Assembly (NCBI GenBank): GCA_023443225.1
Contig: JAEZVF010000114.1
Coordinates: 1-8,651 of the forward strand
Origin: Bacillota bacterium
GTDB lineage: Bacteria > Bacillota > Clostridia > Lachnospirales > Lachnospiraceae
Length of the DNA stretch: 8,651 bases
Reading direction: 5' to 3'
The notes beneath the pieces were generated by a model. That model made no database searches and was not told where the DNA came from. It saw only the letters and a program-made list of their open reading frames with translations. Of this stretch, positions 1 through 6,509 are shown piece by piece. Numbering within the stretch: the stretch's first letter is position 1; the number at the start of each line of letters is the position of its first letter. A program made the position numbers and the translations under genes.

Positions 1-1078
1 AAACACCAATTGCTTCATCATAACCCACATCAACCATTCTTATTTTTGCTGCGCAACGTGATACACCATAAAACAATGCTATCTCATCAATGATACATTC
101 CATCATATCAATCAAGTGAATATTTCCCATTTCATCTCGATATTTACGAATCAATTCATGTACTTTCATCTTAAACGGAGCAAGTGGCATCTGGATCCTC
201 GGGGCAAGTGAATTTGCCTGCCATTCCATCCAATCAGTTGCATCTCTGCTATTGTCTTTTATGCCACCAACAACCTGACACTTGATTCGTGTTAGACTGT
301 TGTTATAGAGCCGCTCCAATTCAAATGCTTTTCTATGCTGATCCCAATGAACACACTCATGGACAATGGTATTGTTTACCGATCCTAGATTACGTAGGAA
401 GAACGCTTTTGGATCAACTAAGATAGTACGTGCTTCTACCTGGGTTTGTACCATTTTATCATTACTTTTATCATAAAACTCGGCATCGCATCCATGAAAG
501 TATATTTGTCCAAATACTGAGAAGTCTTTCGTAATGTCTCTCACAATTATAGAAAGCCCCATTTTTTCTGCTAAAATATGTGGTTCCACTGCTATTGGGG
601 TTTTCAGTGCCTCAGGATAATATCTTCGTAGGAAGTCTGTAGCAACGATTTCAAGTTCATCCTTAGTAATGATAGGAACAAGAGAATCCGATAGAGGCTT
701 TGATTGCTTATTTTTACTGGTATATTCAGCTACACTAGAGATTGAGAAATCATCCAAATTAAAATCCAAATCTCCAGAGCATTTCAGCATAAACCATTGA
801 GTACAATTTTCAGTCTCATCATAATGGTAATCCGATTCACGGACTTCTAATTCTGTTGCTACAACAACATCACACTCTATTCTCATACCCGGCAAGTCAT
901 TAATAGATACCGACTTGACCTCTAAATCGGATAGCTCTATGCTACCGATATTTCGGACTCTATAAAGCCTTAAATCTAAATTATTATATTCTTCTTCAAC
1001 ATAGCTTTGAATGGCATTGAATAAGTCATTTTCAAATCTATCTGCAACATAGTCTGTAAATGAACGATTACCTGCCAA
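1..1078 (-). CDS. ImmA/IrrE-family zinc metallopeptidase (3' end cut by window)
   Basis: This is a cytoplasmic metalloprotease of the ImmA/IrrE (COG2856) type. Members of the family cleave or inactivate a partner XRE repressor. At least 359 residues are visible and no stop is reached. The zinc site HECVH is at residues 240-244. The family's second signature, EWQANSLAPRIQMP, is at 285-298, with E285 the likely third ligand. A typical distal motif, AAKIRM-DVGYDEA, follows near 343-355, so little of the catalytic domain is missing. The first 135 or so residues form an extra N-terminal region that I do not recognise. I chose TTG at 1076-1078 because AAGGGGGTG (1085-1093) sits 6 bases upstream; the in-frame GTG at 1085-1087 overlaps that site and cannot use it. 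The XRE gene lies 74 bases upstream with no promoter seen between, so the two are probably cotranscribed. The protease role is inferred from the family and its pairing. Confidence 0.88.
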   Translation of the reverse strand, partial: MAGNRSFTDYVADRFENDLFNAIQSYVEEEYNNLDLRLYRVRNIGSIELSDLEVKSVSINDLPGMRIECDVVVATELEVRESDYHYDETENCTQWFMLKCSGDLDFNLDDFSISSVAEYTSKNKQSKPLSDSLVPIITKDELEIVATDFLRRYYPEALKTPIAVEPHILAEKMGLSIIVRDITKDFSVFGQIYFHGCDAEFYDKSNDKMVQTQVEARTILVDPKAFFLRNLGSVNNTIVHECVHWDQHRKAFELERLYNNSLTRIKCQVVGGIKDNSRDATDWMEWQANSLAPRIQMPLAPFKMKVHELIRKYRDEMGNIHLIDMMECIIDEIALFYGVSRCAAKIRMVDVGYDEAIGV

Positions 1079-1084
1079 GACGCT

Positions 1085-1093
1085 CACCCCCTT
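1085..1093 (-). promoter_or_regulatory. Ribosome binding site that selects a TTG start
   Basis: On the minus strand AAGGGGGTG differs from AAGGAGGTG by one base and is followed after AGCGTC by TTG. It argues for the rare TTG start of the metallopeptidase over the overlapping GTG, and so for modest translation relative to the repressor gene upstream. Confidence 0.6.
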
Positions 1094-1152
1094 ATCTCTG
1101 TATGAAATTTAGTTGATATAATGCCGTCATAAGTTGCTAGATCATTGGTGTC

Positions 1153-1551
1153 CTATTCCTTTATTTTATTTGTACCACTAATTTCATTGATGAAATCCTG
1201 CCACTGTGCCTTGGAGATATTTAGGTCACGAGCTCTGCGTAGCGCAATGCGAACTATCTCCATTTTTTCTATATACTCTGCTAAGTCTGGAAAATTACCA
1301 TTTCTGCTTATTCCAGCAAGCTCATAGAAGAGATTGATATCCTCTCCCGATATCCTTAGTATCTCAATCATTCTTCCCAGATACTTTTCCGGTGCATAAC
1401 GATTTCCTTTTTCAATATCACTTAGATATACCGGTGTCATACCCAGTTCTTGAGCCAGTCCACGTATCGACTTACCTAGCACCTCTCTACGTGCTTTAAT
1501 ATACTCTCCAAACGATTCATGACAATCATTAGAAACTAATTTAGTCATCAT
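1153..1551 (-). CDS. XRE-family helix-turn-helix repressor
   Basis: This is a DNA-binding regulator of 132 residues. The lambda-Cro/XRE helix-turn-helix spans about residues 12-68: the core is SIRGLAQELGMTPVYLSDIE (28-47), with recognition helix TPVYLSDIE and the typical turn KGNRYAP after it. The C-terminal half (about 70-125) is helical and charged and probably serves dimerisation or contact with the protease. The first ATG (1551) is preferred: AAGGTGG lies 10 bases upstream, against 13 for the second ATG directly after it. It is followed after 74 bases by the ImmA/IrrE-type peptidase gene, the order seen in immR-immA switches of integrative elements and phages. Its own promoter is covered by a perfect inverted repeat, which implies autorepression. 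Which other promoters it controls cannot be seen here, since that dyad is not repeated before the other genes in the window. Confidence 0.9.
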   Translation of the reverse strand: MMTKLVSNDCHESFGEYIKARREVLGKSIRGLAQELGMTPVYLSDIEKGNRYAPEKYLGRMIEILRISGEDINLFYELAGISRNGNFPDLAEYIEKMEIVRIALRRARDLNISKAQWQDFINEISGTNKIKE

Positions 1552-1572
1552 GTACTTTTATCCACCTTTTCA

Positions 1573-1604
1573 ATAATATGTAAGCTTTTATGCTTACATA
1601 TTAT
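1573..1604. promoter_or_regulatory. Perfect 13-bp inverted repeat, likely XRE operator
   Basis: ATAATATGTAAGC (1573-1585) and GCTTACATATTAT (1592-1604) are exact reverse complements separated by TTTTAT. The right arm contains the -10 box of the repressor gene's promoter, and the left arm falls where the transcript would begin. A bound dimer would block polymerase directly. It could also fold as an RNA hairpin at the mRNA 5' end. Assignment to this XRE protein is inference from position. Confidence 0.75.
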
Positions 1605-1626
1605 CATCGAGATACAGTGTTGTCAA
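1598..1626 (-). promoter_or_regulatory. Sigma-A promoter of the XRE-peptidase operon
   Basis: Minus strand: -35 TTGACA (1621-1626), 17-bp spacer, -10 TAATAT (1598-1603). The -35 is consensus and the -10 is close to it. Transcription would begin near 1590, giving a leader of about 40 bases before the ATG at 1551. The promoter is strong in itself, so repression through the overlapping dyad is the likely control. Confidence 0.75.
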
Positions 1627-1731
1627 TATTTATCATATTTATTATCTCGTTCTATACTATCAATCTCCTATGTAACTCATCCGTTCCTACCAAATTACAT
1701 CATAAGTTTTGTTCATGCGACAAAGTAAGTC

Positions 1732-1854
1732 CTATTGCGAACAAGTTTCATCCAGAATAGATTTTACAAGCCAGATTGAAAAATCATACTTTTCGAGTCT
1801 CAATAACTTAATAATATCAGCTTCTTCTTATCTTCCGAGTTTATTATTGATATC
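1732..1854 (-). pseudogene. Decayed coding remnant with an internal stop
   Basis: In one minus-strand frame the stretch reads DINNKLGR, stop, EEADIIKLLRLEKYDF then SIWLVKSILDETCSQ, stop. The composition looks like a real soluble protein rather than random AT-rich translation, yet the frame has a TAA at 1828-1830, no start codon with a ribosome site, and no continuation upstream. It is best read as the C-terminal scrap of a gene lost between the XRE operon and the restriction gene. I do not recognise the family. The rest of the 1627-1878 interval shows no gene; it has one weak imperfect hairpin at 1709-1744 (TTGTTC...GAACAA). Confidence 0.3.
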
Positions 1855-1878
1855 TTATCACTCCAACACTTAATCAGA

Positions 1879-1910
1879 AAAGGAGAATGGCGTATAAACC
1901 ATTCTCCTTT
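1879..1910 (-). terminator. Intrinsic terminator of the restriction-modification gene
   Basis: AAAGGAGAATGG (1879-1890) and CCATTCTCCTTT (1899-1910) form a perfect 12-bp stem with an 8-base loop, starting 4 bases after the stop codon of the minus-strand gene. Read on the minus strand, the stem is followed by TTTTCTGATT, a short U-run. The plus-strand continuation (CTTCTTACTT) is less U-rich, so the minus direction is favoured. Confidence 0.85.
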
Positions 1911-1914
1911 CTTC

Positions 1915-4900
1915 TTACTTTAAAGTTTCAATATATAGCTCGTCTATTTGATTTCTTAATTCTTCCACTTTTACTAAATCCGAATATTTGTCATGTGCCT
2001 TTTTAGAAAGCTGCGCTAACTTTTTATGCGTCTCATTTGTTTTATCGAATAATTTAATCCTGATAGGCAAGCGTATCTTAAAAGTTCTTTTATCTGATGT
2101 CGATAAAATAAAATCTTCAACTATATGGGAATTTAATATTGCGCAAATATAATGTGCTTCCTGCTCAGTTATAAAAGTACCATCTGGTCTTTCGCATATA
2201 GAAACACAGTGGTTCTGAAATGCAGGACTCTTTCTTCCACCCCAGTCAGTATCTAATTCCCCAACTACGGCTGAGACCCATTTTGTATTGTCTCTAAACA
2301 CAACGTACCAAGGAGCATGTGAATATTTTCCTGTTCTAGCAAGTGCATAATATTCTGCCTTGTTATTACCAATTATTGAATCACTATATCCCGTTTGCAT
2401 TTCTAGATATGCCTTATTTTCTTTATAATATTGATACAGTAATGGTGACTTGCTCTTCAGTTCAGCCCTTCCAATAGGAATTTTAATATGTTCCTCATCA
2501 TAAGGAAATGCAACAACATACTCAGAAGGATCAATATGAAAGCGGGTAATATTCACACCTTTAACCAATGGACGTAAATAAGTAGTTTCAATATTAGGAG
2601 TTCTTTCTTGTATCGAATACTTTGAGCGAGTATTTTGATAAGTCCTAAGTGACAATGTCCCATCATCGTTTACCGATGTCACGTGAAATAGCTGAAGTTC
2701 TTGTGGATAATATTCGACACCTTCACGTCCAAGATACTCTGTTTCTCCTGAAATAATCTGGAAAGCAGCCAATTCTTCAAAGTCCTTGGCATAAGTAAAT
2801 GCAGTTCTTACATCAGTTGTTCGACCCAATATTTTTTCTTCCACATCAAAATATTCACTAAAGTTATCTTTTGTCACTTTAGAAACATCATCATTAAGTC
2901 TTTTCCCACGTTTTAATTTTACGCACTTGGAGGTAATGCCCTTAAAATAGTCTTGCTCTGTAGCTGATAAAACATAAGTTGCAAATAATTGTTGCACAGG
3001 GTAGAAGGGATGACCCGCTTTCTCCCAATCAACAATTTCCTGGAAATACAGCTTTTTACCGCCTGTAATATTAAAGTTTCTGTATCCCTCATAACTCTGC
3101 TGAAATAAAATACTTTGAGGCATCAGTATTGACATCACACCATCATCGGCAAGCCAATTTTCTGCGGATATATTTGACAGCAATGCACAAACATTTAAAT
3201 TAATTCCACCAGTTCTGCCATCCCCGGAAAACAAATCCCTTGATATGCATGATTGTTTTATTTTCTCTCTATGCACGGAAGGAAGGTTTTTCCAATCTAC
3301 CCATGGTGGATTCCCTACAATTAAATCAAACTTTCCAAGATTACATAGCAGGAAGTAATTTATTACAGAGCTAATTATTGCAGGGTTTATCATTCCTTTA
3401 TCCTGAAGTTCTATCCACGAATCCGATATTGATTCTACTTCTTCTTGACAGCAACAAATTTTTTCTAATTCAAGAATTAGTTCTTCATGTGAGCGATCGT
3501 CTGCAATATCCTCAATATTCTTGATTGTTTCTATGAAAGTATTTTTTTCTTCCATAGAGGCTACCGGAACGATGAGGTCTATCTTATTTCCGCTTGCATC
3601 TGATATACTATTAACATAATATTTCTTATCCTCAGACAATTTATCGCTATTGGATATGGTTGAGTCACCAATATATGCTGGTATATACAATTTTTTATTT
3701 TTATCAATCAAATCAGCAATTGAAATAAAGTAATTTATCCTAGCTAAAATAACAGCAATCATATTAGCATCTATTGATGCTACTTCATCTAGAATATAGC
3801 TTAATGCATCTTCAGGTTTCTCATTTCTATACTGTTCTCTTTTTGCTGCTATTACATTCTGCGGAAATGTTCCAGACCCTGCTGCGGTGTCTAATACACG
3901 CATATGTGGTATCTTATCCAATGGTAAGAAGGATTTCCCTTCATCTATAACATGCTGAGCAAGCCATTTTGCCGTATAATATTCTCCTAAAGAGTGTCTT
4001 ACGCTAGTTGGCATTGTCGCCATGTACAAATCTCTAAATAAATCATCAGCATTATCTTTTAATTCCGGCATATTTTCATACCTTAGTAATATGCAGATAA
4101 TATCATTAATAACTGTATAAATATCATCATTCCATTGTTCTGTATCAAATACCCATGAAAAGCAACCTATTTCAAGTAGGTTATGAATGTGTATTCTTGC
4201 AGATACCGCACCACATCCAATATTCTCTAATTCAACTCTTAAAAAGCGAGATTCTATATTGTATAAATTTGATAATGAATATTCTCTCTTGGCTTCTTTT
4301 ACAACCGAAACAACTTTATAAGCAATTAACATAGCAATTACTGCAGTTGAAGTTTGTAACGCAAATAAAATCTTATATTCATCATCAACCTGAACATCAT
4401 TTTTATCAACAATTTTTGCTAGGTCTCTTCTTCTTTCCTCAATTGCTAAATTCTGAGATACATCATCATGTGATAGGCCAAAGTTATCCAACCACGTTTC
4501 ATAAGCAATTCGAGTCGAGTCATTCATATTACTTAATGATCCATACAGAACTTTAGTCAATTTTTCAATTATATTCGATCCCTCATGTTGTTCTATCACA
4601 AGATCTTTAATAAGATTATCTGCAGACAAACTTTTAATCGTTAACTTGATAAGTGAACGAACGATTCTATCTGCCGCATTTGCATCTAAATCACTTACTG
4701 GTTCGCAGTGTGCTTCGCCATCAAACCATTCAATAAATTGACAATGGATACCATCAGTGACAATAGCCATATATTCTCCTGGTTCCTCTGCGTCCATAGC
4801 AACCAAATATGATATTGCCTGTTTTTTTGCTTTTTCAATATCCGCACTATTTCTGTATTTTGCAGGCTTCTTATATTCAATTATGGCGTTATTGTATTTA

Positions 4901-5232
4901 CTATCAATTCGACCCTTTTTGCTTAAACTTTGAATAGTAACTTCTTCTCCATCATCATCGATAAGTGTTATGCCTTTCTCACGAAGCGGAGCATATCCAT
5001 CATATCCAAACGGAATTAATATTTCTTCTGAAATATTCAATAGCACATGATCCATTTCAAAAGCTATTTCACTCTCTGAACTTGCTTTTTTCGCTGCTGT
5101 ATTGATTTCATCGCTAAGTGAAACCATAAGCGAATGCCATTCAGAAGTTTTCATTACCGTTTCAAGCTCACCCTCTTGCATCTTTTCACGTATACAACGT
5201 ATAGCATTTGCTCTATTCTCTGATGCGCTCAT
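1915..5232 (-). CDS. Type IIG-like restriction-modification enzyme (nuclease-methylase-specificity fusion)
   Basis: This is a cytoplasmic DNA-cutting and N6-adenine-methylating enzyme in one chain of 1105 residues, within the usual 900-1200 range of type IIG enzymes. Residues 105-145 carry a PD-(D/E)XK-type motif: RIDSKYNNAIIEYKKP, with D110, E119 and K121 as candidate catalytic residues. A helical linker follows. HSLGEYYTAKWLA (about 413-425) is the methylase motif X region. VLDTAAGSGTF (446-456) is motif I, which binds S-adenosylmethionine. GNPPW (640-644) is catalytic motif IV. From about 780 to the end lies a probable target-recognition domain with a coiled helical finish. I chose ATG 5232 because GGAGGTG sits 6 bases upstream; the in-frame GTG at 5247 overlaps that site. 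Promoter and terminator flank it exactly, so it is monocistronic. The recognition sequence cannot be read from the sequence. A BREX PglX role is less likely because no brx genes are nearby. Confidence 0.87.
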   Translation of the reverse strand: MSASENRANAIRCIREKMQEGELETVMKTSEWHSLMVSLSDEINTAAKKASSESEIAFEMDHVLLNISEEILIPFGYDGYAPLREKGITLIDDDGEEVTIQSLSKKGRIDSKYNNAIIEYKKPAKYRNSADIEKAKKQAISYLVAMDAEEPGEYMAIVTDGIHCQFIEWFDGEAHCEPVSDLDANAADRIVRSLIKLTIKSLSADNLIKDLVIEQHEGSNIIEKLTKVLYGSLSNMNDSTRIAYETWLDNFGLSHDDVSQNLAIEERRRDLAKIVDKNDVQVDDEYKILFALQTSTAVIAMLIAYKVVSVVKEAKREYSLSNLYNIESRFLRVELENIGCGAVSARIHIHNLLEIGCFSWVFDTEQWNDDIYTVINDIICILLRYENMPELKDNADDLFRDLYMATMPTSVRHSLGEYYTAKWLAQHVIDEGKSFLPLDKIPHMRVLDTAAGSGTFPQNVIAAKREQYRNEKPEDALSYILDEVASIDANMIAVILARINYFISIADLIDKNKKLYIPAYIGDSTISNSDKLSEDKKYYVNSISDASGNKIDLIVPVASMEEKNTFIETIKNIEDIADDRSHEELILELEKICCCQEEVESISDSWIELQDKGMINPAIISSVINYFLLCNLGKFDLIVGNPPWVDWKNLPSVHREKIKQSCISRDLFSGDGRTGGINLNVCALLSNISAENWLADDGVMSILMPQSILFQQSYEGYRNFNITGGKKLYFQEIVDWEKAGHPFYPVQQLFATYVLSATEQDYFKGITSKCVKLKRGKRLNDDVSKVTKDNFSEYFDVEEKILGRTTDVRTAFTYAKDFEELAAFQIISGETEYLGREGVEYYPQELQLFHVTSVNDDGTLSLRTYQNTRSKYSIQERTPNIETTYLRPLVKGVNITRFHIDPSEYVVAFPYDEEHIKIPIGRAELKSKSPLLYQYYKENKAYLEMQTGYSDSIIGNNKAEYYALARTGKYSHAPWYVVFRDNTKWVSAVVGELDTDWGGRKSPAFQNHCVSICERPDGTFITEQEAHYICAILNSHIVEDFILSTSDKRTFKIRLPIRIKLFDKTNETHKKLAQLSKKAHDKYSDLVKVEELRNQIDELYIETLK

Positions 5233-5334
5233 ATTGCCCACCTCCACATGGTATTATTTTTTGCAGTTTTGATTTATCTTTTTGTAAAAAGTCTTTAATC
5301 ATAGGCTTTTTACCATTTTTTACTGCCCACTAAA

Positions 5335-5363
5335 TTTATATCATATTTCATTAATTTTGTCAA
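5335..5363 (-). promoter_or_regulatory. Sigma-A promoter of the restriction-modification gene
   Basis: Minus strand: TTGACA (5358-5363), 17-bp spacer, TATAAA (5335-5340) preceded by TGA, close to an extended -10. Transcription would begin near 5328, giving a leader of about 95 bases that is U- and A-rich with the segment AGTAAAAAATGGTAAAAAG. The -35 shares bases with the TTGTCA of the divergent side. Confidence 0.75.
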
Positions 5364-5401
5364 TAGTTTGACTTGCAATTATACGATATAAGAGTTAATA
5401 T
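5357..5401 (+). promoter_or_regulatory. Candidate promoter(s) of the divergent 105-aa gene
   Basis: Two alternatives are visible. TTGTCA (5357-5362) with 17 bp to TATACG (5380-5385) would give a leader of about 30 bases. TTGCAA (5373-5378) with 17 bp to TAATAT (5396-5401) would leave only about 15 bases before the ATG. The first overlaps the -35 of the minus-strand promoter base for base, so the two promoters could compete. The small dyad TTATA-CGA-TATAA (5379-5391) lies in the same place and could be an operator. Confidence 0.45.
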
Positions 5402-5422
5402 ACCTCACCAGGAGGTGAATAT

Positions 5423-5740
5423 ATGACTATCAATTTTTCACAAGTAGTAAAAGACCACACTTCAAATACTATGAGAATGCAGCTTATTCAACTTTATCTG
5501 CACTCTCCTATAAAAGGTAAAACCAGCATATTCATTTTAGAAGATCAATCCAATAACTATCCATTGAAAATATCTATAACACATGCTTTTATCGATGAGT
5601 CGTTTTCTTATACAATTACGATTCCTTATACAGAACCTATTTTATTTGCCAAATTAAGTATTGTACTTGTTTCTTTAGCTGATAAACTATATATGCTCAC
5701 ACTATCAGAATATCAGAAGATAACAAATAATCAACCTTAG
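5423..5740 (+). CDS. Unrecognised 105-aa protein divergent from the restriction gene
   Basis: I do not recognise this family. The start is secure: AGGAGGTG (5410-5417) lies 5 bases before the ATG. The protein has no signal peptide, no cysteine and no helix-turn-helix. The middle (about residues 32-72) is rich in beta-forming residues, with SIFILEDQ, LKISITH and YTITIPYT. The stretch LFAKLSIVLVSLADKLYMLT (about 74-93) is hydrophobic but broken by K, D and K, more like an amphipathic helix than a membrane span. The strong ribosome site implies good expression. It shares a compact promoter region with the type IIG gene, so it might influence restriction (regulator, inhibitor or helper), but nothing in the sequence proves this. 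It is not a classical C-protein, which would carry an XRE fold. Confidence 0.7.
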   Translation: MTINFSQVVKDHTSNTMRMQLIQLYLHSPIKGKTSIFILEDQSNNYPLKISITHAFIDESFSYTITIPYTEPILFAKLSIVLVSLADKLYMLTLSEYQKITNNQP

Positions 5741-5749
5741 TCAAATACG

Positions 5750-5807
5750 AGAGGGGGAATCTGTTCTCGCACAGCAGCTAATCTGCTCGAAAATTTATAC
5801 CCCCTCT
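5750..5807 (+). terminator. Structured GC-clamped inverted repeat, possible terminator or small RNA
   Basis: AGAGGGGG (5750-5757) pairs perfectly with CCCCCTCT (5800-5807). Inside it AGCAG (5773-5777) pairs with CTGCT (5783-5787) around CTAAT, and CTGT/ACAG could form a further small stem. It begins 10 bases after the stop of the 105-aa gene, as a terminator would, but the closing arm is followed by AAAGTTCTATATAAG instead of a U-run. The 42-base interior with its own hairpins is unusual for a simple terminator. A stable RNA or a DNA-level structure is possible. Confidence 0.5.
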
Positions 5808-5884
5808 AAAGTTCTATATAAGTTTATCCCAAAATATGGATTTATATATTGTTGAAAAAAGTTGTAATTTTGTTAATAATTCAC

Positions 5885-5913
5885 TTGTATACGAAATATT
5901 TATCTGTTATTCT
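5885..5913 (+). promoter_or_regulatory. Possible promoter of the 99-aa gene
   Basis: TTGTAT (5885-5890), 17-bp spacer, TATTCT (5908-5913). Each box departs from consensus by two bases. The start near 5920 would place both leader hairpins (5931-5964) inside the transcript and give an untranslated leader of about 85 bases. Other AT-rich combinations between 5850 and 5910 cannot be excluded. Confidence 0.35.
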
Positions 5914-5930
5914 TGATCTATAAACTTATC

Positions 5931-5982
5931 AGGTCTCTTGACCTTCATGGGCCCATCTCTGGGCAACATCCCCAACCTATAA
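5931..5982 (+). promoter_or_regulatory. Leader with two hairpins and a possible 11-codon leader peptide
   Basis: AGGTC-TCTT-GACCT (5931-5944) and GCCC-ATCTCT-GGGC (5951-5964) are two perfect short stems in an otherwise AT-rich region. An ATG at 5947 opens MGPSLGNIPNL-stop (5947-5982), which runs through the second stem and ends 22 bases before the gene start. Its ribosome site is poor: AGG lies 13 bases away inside the first hairpin. Attenuation-like control is conceivable, but no antiterminator or U-tract is obvious. Confidence 0.35.
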
Positions 5983-6004
5983 TATTAACAATAAAGGAGA
6001 ACTA

Positions 6005-6304
6005 ATGATTAGCAAAACTGAATTACAATTAATTGACACCCAGTATTTTAACATACTACAGATGGGGTGTTTCGCCATCTTTGTGCAGTCAAAAAATACA
6101 AAGCACTTCTGGGGTATTCACGTTGCAGAATATCCAACCTTTAGGAATTTCAAAGTATACCACAAGCACAACAGCCATGATCAATATCACAGACATAGAG
6201 ATGCTCGGAATCTAAAAACTGCTATCGAGCATATTAAAAGCCACGACGCCTTTCAATTAAACGGAAGAAAATCAATAGAGAAAATACTAGCTGAAACAGT
6301 CTAG
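6005..6304 (+). CDS. Unrecognised 99-aa basic, histidine-rich protein
   Basis: I do not recognise this small soluble protein. The start is supported by AAGGAGA (5995-6001) before the ATG. The N-terminal half, QMGCFAIFVQSKNTKHFWGI (about 19-38), looks like two beta strands. The central part FKVYHKHNSHDQYHRHRDAR (49-68) is strikingly rich in histidine and basic residues, which could bind metal or nucleic acid. A helix, LKTAIEHIKSHD (70-81), follows. The pattern 'strand, HKH..HD.YHRH, helix ending in a HD' resembles small hypothetical proteins that I associate with phages and conjugative elements, but I cannot name the family. The gene is alone: a structured leader precedes it and a REP-like repeat cluster starts 10 bases after its stop. 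Confidence 0.65.
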   Translation: MISKTELQLIDTQYFNILQMGCFAIFVQSKNTKHFWGIHVAEYPTFRNFKVYHKHNSHDQYHRHRDARNLKTAIEHIKSHDAFQLNGRKSIEKILAETV

Positions 6305-6313
6305 CATTAACAA

Positions 6314-6393
6314 CAGTTCTCTAGTCTCAACCTATTCTAAAAACATCAGTTCCCTTGTCTCGCAAGACAAAAATCAGTTCTATAGTCTCAACC
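6314..6393. repeat. Three degenerate REP-like repeats
   Basis: CAGTTCTCTAGTCTCAACC (6314-6332), CAGTTCCCTTGTCTC (6347-6361) and CAGTTCTATAGTCTCAACC (6375-6393) are direct copies of one unit at steps of 33 and 28 bases; the first and third differ at one position. The middle copy runs into a perfect hairpin, TTGTCT-CGCA-AGACAA (6355-6370). The unit resembles the intergenic family GGTTCTCTTGTCTC, which I recall as abundant in Clostridia and linked to REP-associated tyrosine transposases; that link rests on memory. No transposase gene lies in the window. The 439-base interval 6305-6743 contains only this cluster, the rlmD-like tail, a weak AT hairpin (6642-6666) and the small remnant at its right end; 6394-6509 shows nothing that I can support. 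Confidence 0.6.
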
Positions 6394-6509
6394 CCGACTT
6401 ACATTTTACCTTCCAAGCCATACTCAGAGGGCAAAAAACAAGGTTCCCATCAATCGGCTATTCTCCCGAAAGTCTGGAAACCTTTGATTTCAAGCCCTTT
6501 AGAGCCTAT

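Noticed and set aside
1709..1744. Imperfect hairpin TTGTTC...GAACAA as a possible small RNA
   Set aside because: The stem is short and bulged, in AT-rich decayed sequence, and no promoter or terminator frames it.
4347..4556. Open frame on the plus strand
   Set aside because: It lies wholly inside the restriction-modification gene on the opposite strand and has no promoter or ribosome site; its composition is that of an antisense shadow.
1915..5232. BREX PglX or DISARM methylase
   Set aside because: None of the partner genes of those systems is present, the gene has its own promoter and terminator, and the N-terminal nuclease motif fits type IIG better.
5241..5250. CTCCACATGG, identical to 10 bases of the candidate attachment core at 6543-6552
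   Set aside because: The match does not extend, and here it is part of the ribosome site of the restriction gene; a second att site is not supported.
6314..6393. CRISPR array or type III toxin-antitoxin RNA repeats
   Set aside because: Only three short units occur with unequal steps (33 and 28), one strongly diverged. There is no cas gene and no ToxN-like gene follows on the same strand.
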